Source: Buchnera aphidicola (Mindarus japonicus) (lineage in GTDB: Bacteria > Pseudomonadota > Gammaproteobacteria > Enterobacterales > Enterobacteriaceae). Taken from it: 64,000 nt of DNA. The notes under the pieces were generated by a model. That model worked only from the letters and a program-made list of their open reading frames with translations. It did no database searches and was not told where the DNA came from. Each line of letters opens with the position of its first letter. Position 1 is the first letter of the stretch. Both the position numbers and the translations under genes were made by a program. Positions 61,135 through 64,000 of this stretch are shown here, piece after piece. The stretch is from NCBI RefSeq assembly GCF_039393905.1, contig NZ_CP135030.1, forward strand, positions 186,001 through 250,000. Direction: 5' to 3'.

Positions 61135-63084
61135 ATGTTTTGTAATAATCCATTGTTAATAAAGTTAAAAAAAAAATTAGAAAAAAAAATATCAATAATA
61201 GAAATAGAAGGTACAGTTAGAAGCACTAAAAAAAAATTTGGTTTTTTAGAAACTAATACTCGTAAATTTTATTTTTTATCTCCAGAAGAAATGAAAAAAG
61301 TAATGCATGGAGATAAGGTTAAAGCGGAAATTATTTTTAAAAATAATAAAGAAATTGTAATTATAAAAAAATTATTAACTCCTATCTTAAAAAAATTTAT
61401 TGGAAAAATAATAAAAAAGAAAGATGTATTCTATATAATTCCGGAAAACTCGTTAATAAAAAAAACAATTTTTTGTAATAGAGAAAATAATATGTCAAAA
61501 ATATTTGAAGAAGGAGATTGGGTATTTGCTGAATTAATTCAACATAGATTAAAAGGTTATAAAATATTTTTTGCTGAACTAATAGAATTTATTGTAAATT
61601 CAAATGATCCTTTTTATTTTTGGAGTATAATGTTATCAAAATATAATTTAAAAAAAAAAGAACCTTCTATAGATATTAAAGAAAATATAAAATTTATTTC
61701 AGATGAATTAAATCGAAAAGATTTGACGAGCTTAGAATTTATTACTATCGATAACGAAAATACTAAAGATATTGATGATGCTTTATTTATTCAAAAAGAA
61801 GAAAATAATACAATTAAACTAATTGTTGCTATTGCAGATCCAACTTCTTATATATCGGTAGGAAGTAAATTAGATAAAATAGCTGAAAATCGTTCGTTTA
61901 CTAGTTATTTTCCGGGATTTAATGTTCCTATGTTACCTAGATCACTATCAGAAAATTTATGCTCATTATGTCCAAATGAAAAAAGACCATCTCTAGCTTG
62001 TGAAATTATATTTTCAAAAGATGGAAGTATTATCGAAAAAAAAACTAGATTTTTTTTAGCTTGGATAAAATCTAGAAAACAATTAACATATTTAAATGTC
62101 TCTAATTGGTTAAATAAAAAAGGTTCTTGGAAACCTAATAGTCTTTCTATAGAAAAAAAATTAATTTTATTAAGAAATTTTTCTTTGCTTCGTTTAAATT
62201 GGAGGAAAGAAAACGCTTTAATTTTTAAAGAAAGACCAGAATATAGATTTCAAATTAATAATAAAGGAGAAATTGTTAATATATATATAGAACCCAGAAG
62301 AATTGGAAACAGAATAGTAGAAGAAGCAATGATTGCTGCTAACATGTGTGCTGCTACTTTTTTATTTAAAAAATTAGGTTTTGGGATATATAATACTCAC
62401 ATTGGATTTGATTTAAAAAATTCTAAATTTACGGTTGAATTCTTAAAAAAATATAAAATTTTTCTTGATAGTAAAAATATTAATACTTTAAAAGGATTTA
62501 AAGAACTTCATTTTATTATAAATAAACTAGGAGATAATTATCTTGAAGCAAGAATTCGAAAATTTCAAGCTTTTGGAAAAATAAGTATATTTCCTAAACC
62601 TCATTTAGCACTAGGTTTAAAAGTTTATGCAACATGGACTTCTCCAATTAGAAAATATGGAGACATGATAAATCATCGGCTACTAAAAGCTATTATCAAA
62701 AAAGAAAAAATAAAAAGACCAAAAAAAGTTGTGTTAATTAAAATAAATGAACAACGAAGAAAGAATAAAATGGCTGAGAAAGAAATTCAAAATTGGTTGT
62801 ACGCAAATTTTTTTAAAAAAATAAATGAAAAAGATAAAATATATTCTGCAGAAATTATAGATGTTTATAAAAATGGGATTAAAGCTAGAATTATTGAAAA
62901 TGGAGCTTATGTATTTATTCCTTTATTTTTTTTACATTCTAAAAAAAATGAAGTAGTATGCAATAGAGAATATGGAATTATAGAAGTTTTAAAACATATA
63001 TTTTATAGAATATCCGATATTTTATTGGTAACTATCGTTGATATTCAAATCAATAAAAGAAGTGTAATAGCTTGTCCGATATAG
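61135..63084 (+). CDS. rnb: Exoribonuclease II
   Basis: 3'-5' processive exoribonuclease. I chose ATG 61135 (MFCNNPLLIKLKKKL), matching E. coli MFQDNPLLAQLKQQL, over ATG 61054, which would add 27 unconserved residues; an AGG lies 10 bases before it. 649 residues, against 644. The catalytic Asp cluster is in FITIDNENTKDIDDALFIQ; PGFNVPMLPRSLSENLCSL, RIVEEAMIAANMCAA and TWTSPIRKYGDMINHRLLKA follow; C-terminal S1 domain. Confidence 0.97.
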   Translation: MFCNNPLLIKLKKKLEKKISIIEIEGTVRSTKKKFGFLETNTRKFYFLSPEEMKKVMHGDKVKAEIIFKNNKEIVIIKKLLTPILKKFIGKIIKKKDVFYIIPENSLIKKTIFCNRENNMSKIFEEGDWVFAELIQHRLKGYKIFFAELIEFIVNSNDPFYFWSIMLSKYNLKKKEPSIDIKENIKFISDELNRKDLTSLEFITIDNENTKDIDDALFIQKEENNTIKLIVAIADPTSYISVGSKLDKIAENRSFTSYFPGFNVPMLPRSLSENLCSLCPNEKRPSLACEIIFSKDGSIIEKKTRFFLAWIKSRKQLTYLNVSNWLNKKGSWKPNSLSIEKKLILLRNFSLLRLNWRKENALIFKERPEYRFQINNKGEIVNIYIEPRRIGNRIVEEAMIAANMCAATFLFKKLGFGIYNTHIGFDLKNSKFTVEFLKKYKIFLDSKNINTLKGFKELHFIINKLGDNYLEARIRKFQAFGKISIFPKPHLALGLKVYATWTSPIRKYGDMINHRLLKAIIKKEKIKRPKKVVLIKINEQRRKNKMAEKEIQNWLYANFFKKINEKDKIYSAEIIDVYKNGIKARIIENGAYVFIPLFFLHSKKNEVVCNREYGIIEVLKHIFYRISDILLVTIVDIQINKRSVIACPI

Positions 63085-63259
63085 AATATAATATATTATT
63101 ATTTTTAAAGTTTTATTAGATAATTTTCTATTTGAATTAATTTTAATTTATTAATTTTTAATTAGAATTTAATTTCTATGCATTAAGTATTACTTTTAAA
63201 ATGACTATTAGTATTATATTTTATTTAAATTTTTTAATTCAAAAATATGGAGATAAAAT

Positions 63260-63901
63260 ATGAATATATTATTTGGTGATTTTTTTATTTATATAGAGTT
63301 TTTTTTTAGTTTATTTGCATTAGTCAATCCAATAGGTTTAATCCCTATTTTTTATAGTATAACAAGCAAACAAACAATTAAAGAAAGAAATCAAACTAAT
63401 TTAATTGCTAATATATCTGTCAGTATTATTTTGTGCATTTCTTTATTTTTAGGGCAAACTATTTTAAATATTTTTGGTATTTCAATTAATTCTTTTCGTA
63501 TTGCTGGAGGTATATTAGTAATTGCTATTGCTTTTTCCATGTTAAGTGGGAAAATAACAAAAAAAGAAGAAAAAAATAAAAAATCTGTTAAATTTAATTC
63601 TGAATCAGATACTGTAAGTGTAGTTCCATTAGCAATGCCGTTAATAGCAGGCCCTGGAGCTATTAGTTCTACTATTGTCTGGAGTAGTAAACATTCTGAT
63701 ATACAAAATCTAATACTTTGTAGTTTAATAATATTAATCTTCTCATTTTTTTGTTGGACATTATTTAAAATTTCTCCTTTAATTGTAGATTTTCTTGGAA
63801 AAAATGGAATTAATATTATGACTAAAATAATGGGTTTATTATTATTTTCTATAGGAATTGAGTTCATAATCACTAGTATCAAATCTATTTTTAATATTTA
63901 G
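63260..63901 (+). CDS. ychE: MarC-family inner-membrane protein YchE
   Basis: Membrane protein of unknown substrate. It has 213 residues, against 215 in E. coli YchE; FFSLFALVNPIGLIPIFYSIT, FGISINSFRIAGGILVIAIA, VVPLAMPLIAGPGAISSTIVW and IMGLLLFSIGIEFI align closely, and length and sequence favour YchE over the paralogue YhgN (197). Five or six membrane helices with one basic cytoplasmic loop near residues 98-115. Ribosome site GGAGAT lies before the ATG. Confidence 0.93.
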   Translation: MNILFGDFFIYIEFFFSLFALVNPIGLIPIFYSITSKQTIKERNQTNLIANISVSIILCISLFLGQTILNIFGISINSFRIAGGILVIAIAFSMLSGKITKKEEKNKKSVKFNSESDTVSVVPLAMPLIAGPGAISSTIVWSSKHSDIQNLILCSLIILIFSFFCWTLFKISPLIVDFLGKNGINIMTKIMGLLLFSIGIEFIITSIKSIFNI

Positions 63902-63957
63902 CGCTATTTAGCTATTAAAAATTTTTTTATTAAAAAAATAATTTAATAAAATATAGA

Positions 63958-63984
63958 AATAATGAATATCAGATATTCATTATT
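63958..63984. terminator. Hairpin after ychE
   Basis: Arms 63958-63968 (AATAATGAATA) and 63974-63984 (TATTCATTATT) pair perfectly over 11 bp around TCAGA. Ten bases later the window ends with a T run. It is 56 bp past the ychE stop and may also serve a convergent gene outside the window. Confidence 0.55.
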
Positions 63985-64000
63985 TACTTAGAAATTTTTT

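Noticed and set aside
63391..63882. 163-codon open frame opposite ychE
   Set aside because: Antisense shadow of a conserved membrane protein gene.

Overview
The window is a strongly AT-rich, gene-dense piece of a proteobacterial chromosome. Every protein I could read aligns best, from memory, with Escherichia coli proteins, while gene content is heavily reduced, intergenic regions are nearly pure A/T and proteins are lysine/isoleucine/asparagine-rich. The gene order (thrC-thrB-thrA, hpt, dksA, truA, secA, aceEF-lpd, mtn, erpA, ftsZ-ftsA, rsmH, ilvHI, apbE, degP, dapD, map, rpsB-tsf, frr, uppS, dnaE, proS, flhBA, argS, 16S-tRNA-Ile-tRNA-Ala, gloB, rnhA/dnaQ, tRNA-Asp, gmhA, gpt, grpE, smpB, acpS-era-rnc-lepB-lepA, mnmA, purB, fabI, rnb, ychE) is that of Buchnera aphidicola, the obligate aphid endosymbiont. 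I call the source a Buchnera lineage more reduced than the classic pea-aphid strain; the host cannot be told from this window.

Layout. Bases 1-4 kb hold the threonine operon (thrABC, minus strand). Bases 4-11 kb hold purine salvage (hpt), RNA polyadenylation (pcnB), DksA, TruA and SecA. Bases 11-17 kb hold the pyruvate dehydrogenase operon with a clear terminator. Bases 16.9-24.6 kb (minus strand) hold a frameshifted mtn, erpA, ftsZ, ftsA, an emptied dcw region, rsmH and acetolactate synthase ilvIH. Bases 24.8-38.9 kb hold apbE, degP, dapD, map, rpsB-tsf, frr, uppS, fabZ, dnaE and proS. Bases 39-44 kb hold the flagellar export genes flhB-flhA and argS. Bases 44.2-46.2 kb hold a 16S rRNA unit with promoter, boxA, processing stem and tRNA-Ile and tRNA-Ala but no 23S/5S. 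Bases 46-64 kb hold DNA replication/RNA maintenance genes (rnhA, dnaQ, rnc, era, rnb), translation factors (lepA, smpB, tadA, mnmA), grpE, gpt, lipid genes (acpS, fabI) and ychE.

How the genes work together. The window supplies nutritional functions for the host (threonine, branched-chain amino acid and lysine-pathway steps), pyruvate-to-acetyl-CoA conversion, fatty-acid elongation steps, and a pared-down replication/translation/secretion core. Cell-wall synthesis is strikingly absent: the dcw block between ftsA and rsmH is reduced to about 680 bp of A/T. Positions where pyrH, dxr, bamA, mrcB, speDE and panBC sit in other Buchnera (from memory of that gene order) are also empty.

Most notable. 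Four genes (rsmH, mtn, dnaQ, gmhA) are each broken by exactly one missing base inside a poly(A) tract of 10-14, with the whole downstream frame still intact and conserved. FlhB has lost its NPTH autocleavage motif. GrpE carries four near-identical 39-bp tandem repeats. ProS has an eroded editing domain. SecA has lost its C-terminal zinc/SecB-binding tail. I saw no phage, insertion sequence, CRISPR array or novel multi-gene system.
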